From contig NZ_BCVH01000001.1 of the NCBI RefSeq assembly GCF_001591645.1, positions 912,048-976,047 of the forward strand: a stretch of 64,000 bases of DNA, read 5' to 3'. Shown one piece after another: positions 8,612 to 18,941 of this stretch. The DNA comes from Robertmurraya korlensis NBRC 107688. Lineage in GTDB: Bacteria > Bacillota > Bacilli > Bacillales > Cytobacillaceae. Position 1 is the stretch's first letter. Each line of letters opens with the position of its first letter. A program made the position numbers and the translations under genes. The notes beneath the pieces are model-generated. The model had not been told where the DNA came from, did not search any database, and saw only the letters and a program-made list of their open reading frames with translations.

Positions 8612-9565
8612 ATGAAAAAGGAAGTTAAGGTAGCAATGATAGGAATTGGTGCCATTGGAGAACGTGTCTTGCGTAAATTCCAGTACCATTCAGGTGTGGA
8701 GCTCGTTGCTGTTTGTGATCAAAATGCTGAAAAGTTACAAGCGCTTAAAGAAGACCTTGAAGATGTGGCTCTCCATACCGATTATGTTGAGATGTTACAA
8801 AGTAACAAGATTGATTTAGTATATATCGCAGTCCCTCCCAAATACCATCATGAAATTGCCTTATACGTGTTAAAGCAAAAGAAGCATGTTTTATGTGAAA
8901 AGCCACTAGCAAATTCACTACATGAAGCCCTTGAAATGCTTCATGCAGCTAAGGAAGCTCAAGTAACACATGCGATGAATTTTCCTATGGTGTATACAAA
9001 TGTGTACCAATTATTTAAAGATAAAGTGGTTACAGGGGAAATTGGGGAGATAAAGAGAGTGGAGGTTCATTTACATTTCACCGAATGGCCTCGTCCTTGG
9101 CAAAAAAATAATTGGATTTCTAGCCGAGAACAAGGCGGTTTTATAAGGGAAGTTGCACCACATTATATTCACATGATTCACGATATGCTTGGAGAACTAC
9201 AAGACGTAACCTCGTTTGTGAATTACCCAGAAGATCACTCTTTGTGTGAAACCTCGTTTGTATCACATATGAAGCTTCCTAGTGGCGTGACCGTATTATT
9301 TAACGGTGTTAGTGGAATTGGACAAAAGGAGCATCTTTCTTTTAAAGTGTTTGGAGAGAAAGGGACGCTTGACTTAACAAACTGGAGCCAACTTTCCATG
9401 AGTTCCCCGGATAAACCGACAACCGTTCTACCTATTGAAAGAACGGAGCAGCATGATATTGTGATGGAAATCCTTAATGCGATTGAAGGGAAAGAAGCAA
9501 AAATTGTAACGTTTGACCAAGGTTATCAAGTACAACAAGTGTTAGAGAAAATTTTAAGTGATTAG
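8612..9565 (+). CDS. Gfo/Idh/MocA-family NAD(P)-dependent oxidoreductase
   Basis: A 317-residue oxidoreductase. The N-terminal Rossmann fold starts with VAMIGIGAIGERVLRKF (dinucleotide-binding GxGxxG variant). The family signature CEKPLANS near residue 95 holds the conserved Lys of the EKP motif, and the second half forms the alpha/beta substrate domain (EVAPHYIHMIHDML with the conserved His). Relatives oxidise sugars, inositols or related polyols. The substrate cannot be told from sequence. It stands alone between two terminators, so context gives no pathway. Confidence 0.85.
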   Translation: MKKEVKVAMIGIGAIGERVLRKFQYHSGVELVAVCDQNAEKLQALKEDLEDVALHTDYVEMLQSNKIDLVYIAVPPKYHHEIALYVLKQKKHVLCEKPLANSLHEALEMLHAAKEAQVTHAMNFPMVYTNVYQLFKDKVVTGEIGEIKRVEVHLHFTEWPRPWQKNNWISSREQGGFIREVAPHYIHMIHDMLGELQDVTSFVNYPEDHSLCETSFVSHMKLPSGVTVLFNGVSGIGQKEHLSFKVFGEKGTLDLTNWSQLSMSSPDKPTTVLPIERTEQHDIVMEILNAIEGKEAKIVTFDQGYQVQQVLEKILSD

Positions 9566-9568
9566 CAC

Positions 9569-9595
9569 AAAGACACCTTACATGGTGTCTTTTTT
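9569..9595 (+). terminator. Rho-independent terminator
   Basis: AAAGACACC and GGTGTCTTT around a 6-nt loop, followed by TTT, 4 bp after the oxidoreductase stop. Confidence 0.85.
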
Positions 9596-9615
9596 CGGTA
9601 TTCGAAAGATTCCTA

Positions 9616-9645
9616 TTGCAGAGAGAAACCTATTGGGAGTATGAT
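9616..9645 (+). promoter_or_regulatory. Sigma-A-like promoter of the MFS gene
   Basis: TTGCAG, an 18-bp spacer and TATGAT. The predicted transcript start falls near 9651, which argues that translation starts at the ATG at 9690 rather than the TTG at 9651. Confidence 0.5.
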
Positions 9646-9689
9646 AACGATTGGATAGTGTAAAATGGAAAAAGAAAGAAGCTGAGTGT

Positions 9690-10946
9690 ATGAAACATTC
9701 TTCCTACGAGTATAATGAGAAGCTTAGTATACAAAACGGAATCGCTTCAACGGTCGTTACTAATATTACAAATAATTACTTTACTTTATTTGCAATCAGC
9801 GCCTTAGGGGCTAGCAATTATCAGATTGGGTTAATGAATTCTCTACCGCAATTTATAGGTATGTTTGCCATGATCACAGGCTCGATTTTATTAGGTCGCT
9901 TACATGAAAAAAAGAAATTTACAGCCATATCTGTTTTGTATACTCGATTATTTCTGTTATTAATGACATTTGTTATTTATATTCCCGATGATTACAGAAG
10001 CTGGGTTTTTGTCCTACTAGTTGGATTGATGAATTTTCCTGGTTCGTTTGCACTTGTCAGCTGGCAATCTTTTATTGGAGATTTGATTCCAGAGTCACGG
10101 AGAAGTAATTTCTTTAGTAACCGCAATCGTATTTTAACAATTGTAGGTATGATTTCAACCTTTTTTATCGGGTTGGCATTACAGTATTTTCATCCTTCTA
10201 ATCCATTACCGTACCAGGTTTTATTTTTTCTTGCCTTTTTATTTGGATTAGTCGAAGTGTATTATTTATTTAAACATAAAGAGCCAAAACTAGAAAAGAA
10301 AGCTCAAATCAGAAATAAGGGATTAGGTTTGCATGTGTATAAACACAAGCCATTTTTATATTTCTTAGCCTGTGGATTATTCTTTAATTTTGCTTGGCAA
10401 ATGGCTTGGTCACTATTCAGCATTTATCAGATTAAATATGCGATGGCAACTGGTCTTTGGATTAGCTTATTTGCTGTTGCCAACCAAATCGCACAAATTG
10501 TAAGCTTTAAATGGTGGGGAAGAATGGCAGACAAGCATAGCAATGCGAAAATGATGATTTTAGTCTCCATCGGAATGGCATCTGCACCTATTTTAAACGT
10601 GTTATCTACGAATCTAGTATACTTATTACTGGTGAATGGCTTCTCTGGTTTCTTCGTTTCCGGTACGGTCTTGATTTTATTTAATCAGCTGCTGGAAGTA
10701 ACAAAAGAAGAAAACCGAAGCTTATGTATTTCCCATTACAATGTTTTATTAGCATTTGTTGCTTTTATTGCTCCTCAGTTTGGGGTATATTTACTTGAAA
10801 CCACATCCATGGACATGGCCATGACGACAGCAACGGTATTACGAGGACTGAATGCTTTTCTTTTCTTAGCACTTTATATATTTATGAAAAAAGAGAAAGT
10901 AAAGCAAAACTCGCTTATTCCTTCGGTTACACGTACCTCTGGCTAA
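9690..10946 (+). CDS. MFS transporter
   Basis: A major facilitator protein of about 418 residues with some 12 hydrophobic helices. The MFS-type loop after helix 2 appears as GSILLGRLHEKKKF and a related repeat as WWGRMADKHSNAK in the second half, the usual sign of two six-helix halves. The substrate is unknown. The start is uncertain: the ATG at 9690 is preferred because a sigma-A-like promoter ends just before 9651, although an in-frame TTG at 9651 would add 13 residues. It is downstream of the oxidoreductase but separated by a terminator, so co-function is not implied. Confidence 0.82.
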   Translation: MKHSSYEYNEKLSIQNGIASTVVTNITNNYFTLFAISALGASNYQIGLMNSLPQFIGMFAMITGSILLGRLHEKKKFTAISVLYTRLFLLLMTFVIYIPDDYRSWVFVLLVGLMNFPGSFALVSWQSFIGDLIPESRRSNFFSNRNRILTIVGMISTFFIGLALQYFHPSNPLPYQVLFFLAFLFGLVEVYYLFKHKEPKLEKKAQIRNKGLGLHVYKHKPFLYFLACGLFFNFAWQMAWSLFSIYQIKYAMATGLWISLFAVANQIAQIVSFKWWGRMADKHSNAKMMILVSIGMASAPILNVLSTNLVYLLLVNGFSGFFVSGTVLILFNQLLEVTKEENRSLCISHYNVLLAFVAFIAPQFGVYLLETTSMDMAMTTATVLRGLNAFLFLALYIFMKKEKVKQNSLIPSVTRTSG

Positions 10947-11101
10947 CAATTGTTCTAGAAAGACCTTTTTCAGTCTATACTAACAAAAAGAGGTCGGCAT
11001 ATTCGGTATAACATATAAGCAAGAAGTCATCTTCATACGAGGGTGACTATTTCTTTTCACATGAAATCACTCATGTAGTTTGGATAAAGGGGGAATCGCT
11101 A

Positions 11102-13387
11102 GTGGAATTGGATCGAGAACTTGAACAGAAGAGGGTCAACGAAATTATAAAAGTGATTAACTACAAATCGAACAAAATCTTTAAGCATCTCGAGAAAGTC
11201 GGTGGAGATGCACTCGAAATCAGGCAAAACTTCTGGAGCGACGTAACTGTAAATACGTCCGAGACAGATGACCTAGAAGAAACATTCTCAAGTATCAAAC
11301 AACAAGCGCAGCTCTTATTAGAAAGAGAACGAAGTCAAAGTCAGCTCGATAAGCAAATTAAAACCTTAGCTCGGTTAAAGAATTCACCATACTTTGGTCG
11401 TGTAGACTTTTTAGAAAATGGCGAACCAGCAACCGATTCCATTTACATAGGAATTAGCTCCTTAATGGATGAAAACGATGAGAACTTTCTTATATTTGAT
11501 TGGAGAGCCCCGATATCCAGTCTTTATTACGATTACTCCCCAGGAGAGGCAAAGTATATCACTCCAGAAGGGACCATTGAAGGTGTAATTGAATTAAAGC
11601 GTCAATTTTTAATCCGTAACAGTGAGATTCAAGGTATGTTTGATACTGGGATTACCATTGGCGACGAAATGCTACAAGAAGTACTAGGGAATAACGCGAA
11701 TTCACAAATGAAAAGTATCGTTGCTACTATTCAAAAGGAACAAAATCGAATTATTCGAGATGAGAAGAGCAAGCTCTTAATTGTCCAAGGAGTAGCAGGT
11801 AGCGGTAAAACCTCAGCAGCCTTACAGCGGGTAGCGTATTTGCTTTACCGATATCGTGGGAAAATTACTTCTCAAAACATCATGTTATTTTCGCCTAATC
11901 CCTTGTTTAATAGCTATGTGTCTACGGTTTTACCAGAGCTTGGTGAAGAAAACATGCAGCAAAGTACGTTCTTAGAATTTCTCTCGTCAAGAGTAGGTGG
12001 AAAGCTTGAGCTTGAGGATTCCTTTATGCAGCTTGAAAGCCTCCTCTCCTCCGAGCAAATCAGTTCGTACGAGTTACGAATGAAGAGCATAAAGTTAAAG
12101 TCGAGTTTGGACTATAAGGAAATTCTTGACGAATATATTCAAAAACTGGACCATTCAGGACTTCAGTTTCACCCTATTGTTTTTAAAGGGAAGGTTCTTA
12201 TTTCAGCTAAAGATATAACAGAAAAGTTTTATGGTCTCGATAAACAGGCTAGTATCCCAAGCAGGATGGAAGAGCTAAAGGAATGGTTATTAAAAGAAGT
12301 TCGTAAATACAAACGTACAGAAGCAAAGAAAGACTGGGTAAAGGAAGAAATCCAGTTTCTAGATAAAGAAGACTACTTAGAAAGCTTCAAAAAGCTTCAG
12401 AAAAAAGAAAATGATGGGTTTCACGATTTTGATGTAGAAGAGAGATTTTTATCAAGTGTGGTCGTTGCCAGATACTTTAAGCCGCTCATCAGAAAAATAA
12501 AAAGATATCAGTTTATTGACTACGAACAATTATACCGAAACCTTTTCTTCACTCTATCTGGAGAATGGGAGGAGGTCGTTGGACTTTCATTAAGGCAATT
12601 AGAAGAGGGTGTTTTAACCTACGAGGATGCGACACCGTTTGTCTATTTAAAAGAAAAAATAGAAGGAAGCAAATCAAGGCTTGCTATTAAGCATGTGTTT
12701 ATTGATGAGGCACAGGATTATTCACCATTTCAATTTGCATATATTCGTGAATTGTTTCCGGTTAGCAAAATGACTTTACTTGGCGATATCAATCAAGGGA
12801 TTTATGCACATACGGATGACACAAGCTCCATTTTACTTGGAGAAGATGTGACAGATAAAGAAACCATTATTTTAACGAAGAGCTATCGATCAACAAGACC
12901 AATTGTTGAATTTACAAAAGACCTATTACCAAATGGGAAATTGATTGAACCTTTTAACCGTGAAGGTGAAAAACCAACGATAAGGACTTTTAATAACAAG
13001 GAAAGCCATGAACAGGGGTTACAAAGGCTACTTGATCAACTCGTTCGAGCTGGGCATGAAACGATTGCCGTGATTTGTAAAACTGCTAAGGAAAGTGCTA
13101 CTGTCTACGCTTCCTTAAAAACTAGTCTTGATGTACACCTGGTGGAAAAGGGGACCATCTCTTTCGAAAAAGGGATTACGGTCATTCCCGCATATTTAGC
13201 AAAGGGAATTGAATTTGACGCAGTCATCATACATGATGCCTCAGAGCATACGTACTTTCGAGAAAATGAACGAAGACTCTTTTATACCGCATGTACAAGA
13301 GCGATGCACGAGCTTCATCTACTTTCTCTAGGTGAGCCGTCAATACTTTTAAGAGATAGTATGGAAAAACTACAGGCAGCCGAATGA
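11102..13387 (+). CDS. helD: HelD-like UvrD/Rep-family helicase
   Basis: A 761-residue superfamily 1 ATPase. A charged N-terminal coiled coil (residues 1-95) is followed by a region with FDWRAPISSLYYDY, typical of HelD proteins. Walker A is GVAGSGKTS (230-238), the DEAQ box is VFIDEAQDYS, motif IV is LTKSYRSTRPI, and the C-terminal motif VI is FYTACTRAMHELHLL. HelD in B. subtilis binds RNA polymerase and recycles stalled complexes. A helicase role in DNA repair is the alternative. The start is GTG, preceded by AAGGGGG. The gene ends in a terminator shared with the convergent dipeptidase. Confidence 0.88.
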   Translation: MELDRELEQKRVNEIIKVINYKSNKIFKHLEKVGGDALEIRQNFWSDVTVNTSETDDLEETFSSIKQQAQLLLERERSQSQLDKQIKTLARLKNSPYFGRVDFLENGEPATDSIYIGISSLMDENDENFLIFDWRAPISSLYYDYSPGEAKYITPEGTIEGVIELKRQFLIRNSEIQGMFDTGITIGDEMLQEVLGNNANSQMKSIVATIQKEQNRIIRDEKSKLLIVQGVAGSGKTSAALQRVAYLLYRYRGKITSQNIMLFSPNPLFNSYVSTVLPELGEENMQQSTFLEFLSSRVGGKLELEDSFMQLESLLSSEQISSYELRMKSIKLKSSLDYKEILDEYIQKLDHSGLQFHPIVFKGKVLISAKDITEKFYGLDKQASIPSRMEELKEWLLKEVRKYKRTEAKKDWVKEEIQFLDKEDYLESFKKLQKKENDGFHDFDVEERFLSSVVVARYFKPLIRKIKRYQFIDYEQLYRNLFFTLSGEWEEVVGLSLRQLEEGVLTYEDATPFVYLKEKIEGSKSRLAIKHVFIDEAQDYSPFQFAYIRELFPVSKMTLLGDINQGIYAHTDDTSSILLGEDVTDKETIILTKSYRSTRPIVEFTKDLLPNGKLIEPFNREGEKPTIRTFNNKESHEQGLQRLLDQLVRAGHETIAVICKTAKESATVYASLKTSLDVHLVEKGTISFEKGITVIPAYLAKGIEFDAVIIHDASEHTYFRENERRLFYTACTRAMHELHLLSLGEPSILLRDSMEKLQAAE

Positions 13388-13398
13388 TCGGCTGCCTG
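13373..13398. terminator. Bidirectional terminator
   Basis: CAGGCAGCCGA and TCGGCTGCCTG around ATGA form a GC-rich hairpin between two convergent genes. It overlaps the helicase stop codon. Confidence 0.88.
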
Positions 13399-13403
13399 TT
13401 TTC

Positions 13404-14780
13404 TTATGATAAAGACTTAGCTAGCTCGAACCAATACGTACACAGCGTCTCAAGGCCTTTGTCAAAATTATCCAAATGAAAATGCTCATTAGGAGCATGG
13501 AAGTGTTCCGTTGATAAACCAAAGCCCATCAATACGACAGGTAAACCTAATAACTGATCAAAAGCTGCAACAATTGGAATCGATCCGCCACCTCGAGTGT
13601 AGGCAGTTGGAACATGATACACGGCTTCATATGCTCTACCTGCAGCTTGAATGGCTGGATGATCAAGAGGTGTAACATACGGATGACCTTGATCAAACAA
13701 GGAAACATTTACTGTAACTCCTGCTGGAATATGAGCGTTTATATGTTTGGTAAGAAGTTCGGCAATTTCAGCTGGATCTTGATTTGGAACTAAACGGCAT
13801 GTAATTTTCGCTGACGCTTTAGCTGGGATCACCGTTTTGATGCCATCCCCTTGAAAGCCCCCATAAAAGCCATTCACTTCTAATGTAGGTCTTACATATG
13901 TACGTTCTCGGGCAGTAAAGCCTGGTTCTCCATGTAACTCAGAAACTCCTAACTGTTCCTTTAGCTCCTCTTCTATATCACCTAGTGCGGCAAAAGCTTC
14001 TCTTTCTTCGTCTGTAATGTCTTGAACTTTGTCATAAAAACCTTCAACTAACACTTTTCCGTCAGGACTGTGAAAGGAATTTACAATCTCCACTAGCGCA
14101 TGGATGGAATTTTGTATAGCCCCACCATATAGTCCTGAATGAAGGTCACTATTGGCACCAATTACATCAATTTGTAGCCCGCACAATCCGCGTAATCCAT
14201 AACAAATTGCTGGCTTCCCGGGGCCTTGCATACCTGTATCTGAAATGACAATCACATCAGCAGCCAACAGCTCTTTATTTTCTTCTACAAACTGAGGAAG
14301 AGTAGGGCTCCCAATTTCTTCTTCACCCTCAATACAAAATTTGAAATTAACAGGAAGACTACCAGTCGTTCGTAAAATCGCTTCAACGGCTTTAATATGC
14401 ATAAAAACTTGGCCTTTATCATCACTAGCCCCACGAGCGTATATTTTATTATCACGGATATTCGCTTCAAAGGGAGGCGTATCCCAAAGTTCAAGAGGAT
14501 CTACAGGCTGAACATCATAATGTCCGTAAACGAGTACAGTTGGCTTTCCTTCATGCTTTAGCCAGTCGCCATACACAACAGGGTGTCCCTTTGTTTCATA
14601 CACTTGAACATTTTCTATCCCGGCTTCCTCTAAAGCTCTTGCTGTCCATTTCGCAGCTTCTTTCACATCATCTTTGTGCTCTGGGAGGGAGCTAATACTA
14701 GGAATCGCCAAGTACTCTGTAAGCTCCTCTAAATGTTTGCTTCGATTCGACGTTAAATGCTGAATAACCTCTTTGTTCAT
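13404..14780 (-). CDS. M20-family dipeptidase
   Basis: A 458-residue zinc-dependent peptidase of the M20 (PepV/CNDP-like) group that hydrolyses dipeptides in the cytosol. Metal-site motifs are VLVYGHYDVQPVDP (His and catalytic Asp), ARGASDDKGQ (bridging Asp), EGEEEIGSP (Glu base and Glu ligand), VISDTGM (Asp ligand) and FGLSTEHFHAPNEHF (last His). The dimerisation domain lies between about residues 190 and 340. The ATG has AAGGAGA upstream. Length is normal. No operon partner. Confidence 0.92.
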   Translation of the reverse strand: MNKEVIQHLTSNRSKHLEELTEYLAIPSISSLPEHKDDVKEAAKWTARALEEAGIENVQVYETKGHPVVYGDWLKHEGKPTVLVYGHYDVQPVDPLELWDTPPFEANIRDNKIYARGASDDKGQVFMHIKAVEAILRTTGSLPVNFKFCIEGEEEIGSPTLPQFVEENKELLAADVIVISDTGMQGPGKPAICYGLRGLCGLQIDVIGANSDLHSGLYGGAIQNSIHALVEIVNSFHSPDGKVLVEGFYDKVQDITDEEREAFAALGDIEEELKEQLGVSELHGEPGFTARERTYVRPTLEVNGFYGGFQGDGIKTVIPAKASAKITCRLVPNQDPAEIAELLTKHINAHIPAGVTVNVSLFDQGHPYVTPLDHPAIQAAGRAYEAVYHVPTAYTRGGGSIPIVAAFDQLLGLPVVLMGFGLSTEHFHAPNEHFHLDNFDKGLETLCTYWFELAKSLS

Positions 14781-14939
14781 GGATCATTCTCCTTTTATAT
14801 AACAATTCTCCTTAGTATTTCGATAGACGAAACGAAAAACCCTTTTAAAAAATCCATGGAATTTTTCATAATATTGGTAGATAAAAAAAGGCAAAAAGGG
14901 TATAATGGTGTAAAATTACACAAAAAGGAGGATATGACA

Positions 14940-17900
14940 ATGAACTCCAGAGAGAAGGAACGAAGAAATCAAATTTTTCGAGAAGAGCTTTATCTGCTCA
15001 AAGAAAAACAACGGATTTCTCATACCATCTATAATCAGGTACTCGAGGAATATGAAGATTACTATCATACAAGTATCCAAAAAGAAATGATAAAGGAAAT
15101 AAAAACAACACCAGTAAAAACAGTGGTTGTGAAGCCAAAGATAAAGGAAATTGTTCGTGAAAAGAAGAAGCGGACACCCGAGCAATTGCGTGAGAGAAAT
15201 ATCACTTGGTTGCTTAATTTAGGTGTGATCTTGTTACTAATCGGTGGTTTGTATGTTGCAACAAGCAACTGGGAAACCATGTCAAATTGGATGAAGGCTA
15301 GTGCTATCGGATTGGTTGCTTGCTTATTCTTCGGAATGGCCTATATTTCAAAAAGGATTCTTCATATCAACCAAACAGCCTTTGCATTTACCGTGCTAGG
15401 GAGCTTATTTCTACCGATTTTCCTGTTATCACTTGGGTGGTTTCAGCTATTAGGATCTTATTTCTCTTTTACTGGGGAGGGAAGATACTTCCTAGGAATG
15501 GCAAGTGGCTACATACTTGTACCGGTCTATCTATATTTAGCTAAAAAGATTTCATCCCGTCTATTCGTTTGGTTTGCCGGAATTGCTACAACGATAGGTA
15601 CTGTTTTTTTCCTCACGGCATTACCAATTAAAAGAGATGTTTTTTATCTCGGGATGATTTTGTACCATGCAACCTTGATGATGCTCCATTTTTATATGAA
15701 GAAGAAACCATCTTTTACTCTGTTTACGAAAGAGCTTCTTCCGTTTTTTCAAGCCAGCTTAGTCCTGACGACGGCCTTTATGCTACTCCTATTCAATAAT
15801 CCTGTATTCTATGGGATAAACATCCTATTAACTGCCATTTTATTTATATCAATGGTTTATGTTACTGGTCATAAAAACTATCATTTTGTATTTACGTTAT
15901 TTTTGGTGTATGGAGTTTATCAGATTGTTGAGAATTCAATTCTTCTAACGATAGGACCACTTATGTATGCATTAGTAGGAACTTTCTTACTAGGGTTGCC
16001 TTTCATTCTAAAGGGAGTGGAGTGGAAGAGAATCTTTTCCATGACAAGTGCGATTGTATCACTAGTTGCATTTGTGTATATATCCGCCAAGTCCTTTATC
16101 GTCAGCATTGGAGATCCAACTGTTGTTATGATGATCTCTTATCTAATTCTAGCAGGTAATTATTATTATTTAGCTTTTACTGAGAAAAAGCAGTGGTATG
16201 CGTACATTACTTCTGGCTTTTTACTAGCTGCTTTATTTGAGCTAATGATGCTGGGTAATAAGGTTGTCATGTTCAATTCTATTCTTCCGTTGTTTTTTAT
16301 CGGTTTCATCCTTTTCCTTCTCTTTGGTGTAAATGTACCTTCACTGATTAGCCAAAGCTCAAGAGATCTCGGGATAGGAGTTATGCTCTTACCGCTTCTT
16401 CCGTCTTGGCTCATGCACAATTGGTGGGAAACAGGGGTAATGTTTGGGCTATTATCACTTTGTTTTATCCTTGGCAACAAAGTGGAAAATCGTTCAATTT
16501 ATCGGGATATGATTCCTTGGATCATTCCAATTTGTTACGGATTGTGTACGGCCGCCTTTTTCGAGGAAGGAAAGGAATGGTTCCACTGGGATAAGGAAGA
16601 AGTGGGTCCAGCTCTTAATTTTATCGCAGGAAGCCTTATTCTACTATTAATCGGAAAAACCAAGAAACTGACCTTTCTTGTATCACAAGCCTTCTATTTG
16701 ATTGGAATCCTCTATTCATTTAGTTTACCAGTTAATGATTTTCTCAGAGTATTCATTTTCTCTGGGGGGATTGCGATGGCGTATTTGCTTTATCAACAGA
16801 CTATAAAGAAGGCCTTCACTTATTACGTGACCATTTGCTCTCTCATTTCCTATCTCACTCTTTTATACGCAATTCATGGTAGCGCCCGTTTTCCAATTTG
16901 GCTAGAGGAAGAACAGTGGGTCATCGGTGGAGCGATTCTGATTGTAATCAGCTATGTATTTCGGAGCCGCTACCCGGAACTGTCTACTAGCTTCTTATAT
17001 ACAGCCCATGTCTATCTACTAGCATCCATACTACTAACCTTCTTTTTCTATGAAAGTGAGGGAATATGGAGCTTTGTTATTTCGACCGTGTTGTACGGAA
17101 TGAGTGTCAATCTAACAAGCAAAGGATGGTTGACAAGAGGGTTCCTTTACGGCTGTTATGTAAGCTTATTTATAACGATTAGACTGTTCTTTACCGAGCC
17201 GGAGTGGGCTCCCTACTCTTTTTTTGTGACAAGTATCGTTCTATCGATTTGGTGGGGTATTGCTAAAAAGGAATGGAAGGTGTGGACAACCGATTTTCTT
17301 GTTCCATTTTCGATTATTGGAATGCTCTCCATACTAACATCGTATCCATTTGGTGAAATTACGTACATTTGTCTTATGCTTTATGGGATTGGGTTATTGA
17401 TCCTATTACACCTTGAAAACTGGGATTTCCTTGTATTATTCCCATTGATCGTTATGTTAGCTGGCAGTATTCAACTGTCCTTTGTCTCTAGCTTATTTAT
17501 TCCAGAGAGTAAGACGGTGCTTTTTGCGGTCCTCGGATTGGCATCCTATTTAGCAGGAAAAAGGCTATATAAGGGCCTATTCGTGACAAATGCAAAGCTT
17601 CCTTTTCGTTATATCGATGCGTATACAGTCACAGCCTTCCTGTACATCTTATGTTTGTATACGATTGAAACTGAGGGGATTCTCTTCCGGATTTTGCCTG
17701 GAATTCTTATATCCATGTTCCTGTGGACACAACAAACCCGTTTAAGCACAAAGCTAGGATGGATCCCTAGATTTTTAGCTGGAGGCTATTTATTAGAGCC
17801 ATATTATGAAGTGCTAGATCACCTCTCAATTCCTGCCTTAATTGAGAGGGAGCTATATGTTATGCCATTCATTGCACTAGGAATTTATCTAGGACGATGT

Positions 17901-18299
17901 CTACAGGGAGAATACTCCACACTAATTCAAAGAATTCAATGGGGAATATTAATCGGAGTTTCTCTGTTACTTGTACAAGATGGCTTACAAAGCAACACCG
18001 TGTATGACGCTATTATTGTTGGTACACTTTCATTCGTTTCGATTTTGGCTGGGGTTATCCTTCGAATCAAATCGTACTTCTTCGTAGGTTCAGGGGTCCT
18101 CTTACTAAATGTCCTACTACAAACTAGACCTTATTGGGGAAATCTCCCATGGTGGGTGTACCTGCTTCTTTCTGGCTCTCTCTTAATTACTGTCGCTAGT
18201 TATAACGAATGGCATAAACAAAAGCGGGGAAAAGCCGAGTCGTCAAAGCTTGAAGAGATAGGAAAGAAGATTTTGATGAGACTAAACACATGGAAATAA
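14940..18299 (+). CDS. Giant DUF2157-like polytopic membrane protein
   Basis: A 1119-residue protein. A charged N-terminal cytoplasmic region (about 85 residues, Lys/Arg/Glu-rich) precedes a long run of roughly 30 hydrophobic helices to the C terminus. The first helical pair (WLLNLGVILLLIGGLYVATSNWETM) is the DUF2157-type signature. Function is unknown. The start at 14940 is chosen because AAAGGAGG precedes it by 8 bp. The frame stays open further upstream without a ribosome site. A TATAAT at 14901 could be a -10 box, but no good -35 is seen. It is divergent from the dipeptidase gene. No soluble enzymatic domain is seen. Confidence 0.78.
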   Translation: MNSREKERRNQIFREELYLLKEKQRISHTIYNQVLEEYEDYYHTSIQKEMIKEIKTTPVKTVVVKPKIKEIVREKKKRTPEQLRERNITWLLNLGVILLLIGGLYVATSNWETMSNWMKASAIGLVACLFFGMAYISKRILHINQTAFAFTVLGSLFLPIFLLSLGWFQLLGSYFSFTGEGRYFLGMASGYILVPVYLYLAKKISSRLFVWFAGIATTIGTVFFLTALPIKRDVFYLGMILYHATLMMLHFYMKKKPSFTLFTKELLPFFQASLVLTTAFMLLLFNNPVFYGINILLTAILFISMVYVTGHKNYHFVFTLFLVYGVYQIVENSILLTIGPLMYALVGTFLLGLPFILKGVEWKRIFSMTSAIVSLVAFVYISAKSFIVSIGDPTVVMMISYLILAGNYYYLAFTEKKQWYAYITSGFLLAALFELMMLGNKVVMFNSILPLFFIGFILFLLFGVNVPSLISQSSRDLGIGVMLLPLLPSWLMHNWWETGVMFGLLSLCFILGNKVENRSIYRDMIPWIIPICYGLCTAAFFEEGKEWFHWDKEEVGPALNFIAGSLILLLIGKTKKLTFLVSQAFYLIGILYSFSLPVNDFLRVFIFSGGIAMAYLLYQQTIKKAFTYYVTICSLISYLTLLYAIHGSARFPIWLEEEQWVIGGAILIVISYVFRSRYPELSTSFLYTAHVYLLASILLTFFFYESEGIWSFVISTVLYGMSVNLTSKGWLTRGFLYGCYVSLFITIRLFFTEPEWAPYSFFVTSIVLSIWWGIAKKEWKVWTTDFLVPFSIIGMLSILTSYPFGEITYICLMLYGIGLLILLHLENWDFLVLFPLIVMLAGSIQLSFVSSLFIPESKTVLFAVLGLASYLAGKRLYKGLFVTNAKLPFRYIDAYTVTAFLYILCLYTIETEGILFRILPGILISMFLWTQQTRLSTKLGWIPRFLAGGYLLEPYYEVLDHLSIPALIERELYVMPFIALGIYLGRCLQGEYSTLIQRIQWGILIGVSLLLVQDGLQSNTVYDAIIVGTLSFVSILAGVILRIKSYFFVGSGVLLLNVLLQTRPYWGNLPWWVYLLLSGSLLITVASYNEWHKQKRGKAESSKLEEIGKKILMRLNTWK

Positions 18300-18311
18300 A
18301 AACTGTAATGT

Positions 18312-18341
18312 TTGTTTTTTCTACTAGAGTAATGATATGAT
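18312..18341 (+). promoter_or_regulatory. Sigma-A-like promoter of ppiB
   Basis: TTGTTT, 18-bp spacer, TATGAT, 38 bp before the ppiB start. Confidence 0.45.
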
Positions 18342-18378
18342 ATAAACTGATTTTACATAAGAAGGAGATGTTCTCATA

Positions 18379-18819
18379 ATGGCTAAAAAAGGATACATAA
18401 CAATGGAAAATGGGGAAAAAATTGAATTCGATTTATTCCCGAACGAAGCACCTGGTACAGTTGAAAACTTTGAAAAATTAGCAAAAGAAGGATTCTACGA
18501 TGGAGTTACTTTCCACCGTGTTATCCCTGGGTTTGTAAGCCAAGGTGGAGACCCAACTGGAACTGGAGCAGGCGGCCCTGGTTATTCTATTAAATGTGAA
18601 ACAGTAGGAAACCCTCACAAGCATGAAGAGGGAAGCCTTTCTATGGCACATGCTGGAAAAGATACAGGCGGAAGCCAATTCTTTATCGTTCATGAGCCTC
18701 AACCACATTTAAACGGAGTTCATACTGTATTCGGTAAAGTAACTTCAGGAATGAGCACAGTGAAAGCGATGAGAAACGGCGACACAATGAAAGAAGTTCG
18801 CGTATTTGACGCTGAGTAA
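18379..18819 (+). CDS. ppiB: Cyclophilin-type peptidyl-prolyl cis-trans isomerase
   Basis: A 146-residue cytosolic cyclophilin that speeds proline isomerisation during folding. Catalytic and binding residues are visible in the standard order: [19 protein letters not shown] (Arg and Gln of the active site), [25 protein letters not shown] (Gln, Phe, Phe, Leu and His of the pocket). Length and sequence match B. subtilis PpiB. AGAAGGAG precedes the ATG. It is monocistronic, with its own promoter and terminator. Confidence 0.95.
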   Translation: MAKKGYITMENGEKIEFDLFPNEAPGTVENFEKLAKEGFYDGVTFHRVIPGFVSQGGDPTGTGAGGPGYSIKCETVGNPHKHEEGSLSMAHAGKDTGGSQFFIVHEPQPHLNGVHTVFGKVTSGMSTVKAMRNGDTMKEVRVFDAE

Positions 18820-18827
18820 TACAAAGG

Positions 18828-18853
18828 AAGAGTCCAAATTGGGCTCTTTTATT
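18828..18853 (+). terminator. Rho-independent terminator of ppiB
   Basis: AAGAGTCC and GGGCTCTT (one G-U pair) around AAATT, followed by TTTATTTG. Confidence 0.8.
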
Positions 18854-18941
18854 TGTTTGTAAAAAGCTGTAAGTAGATGAGAGGGAAGCGTAACGAAAAG
18901 GGGAAAGACGTTGGCTCCTTGGATTCTGAAACAAAAATAAT

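Noticed and set aside
8375..8689. A 104-residue minus frame over the 8.4-8.7 kb gap
   Set aside because: It overlaps the terminator and the starts of real genes and has low-complexity content.
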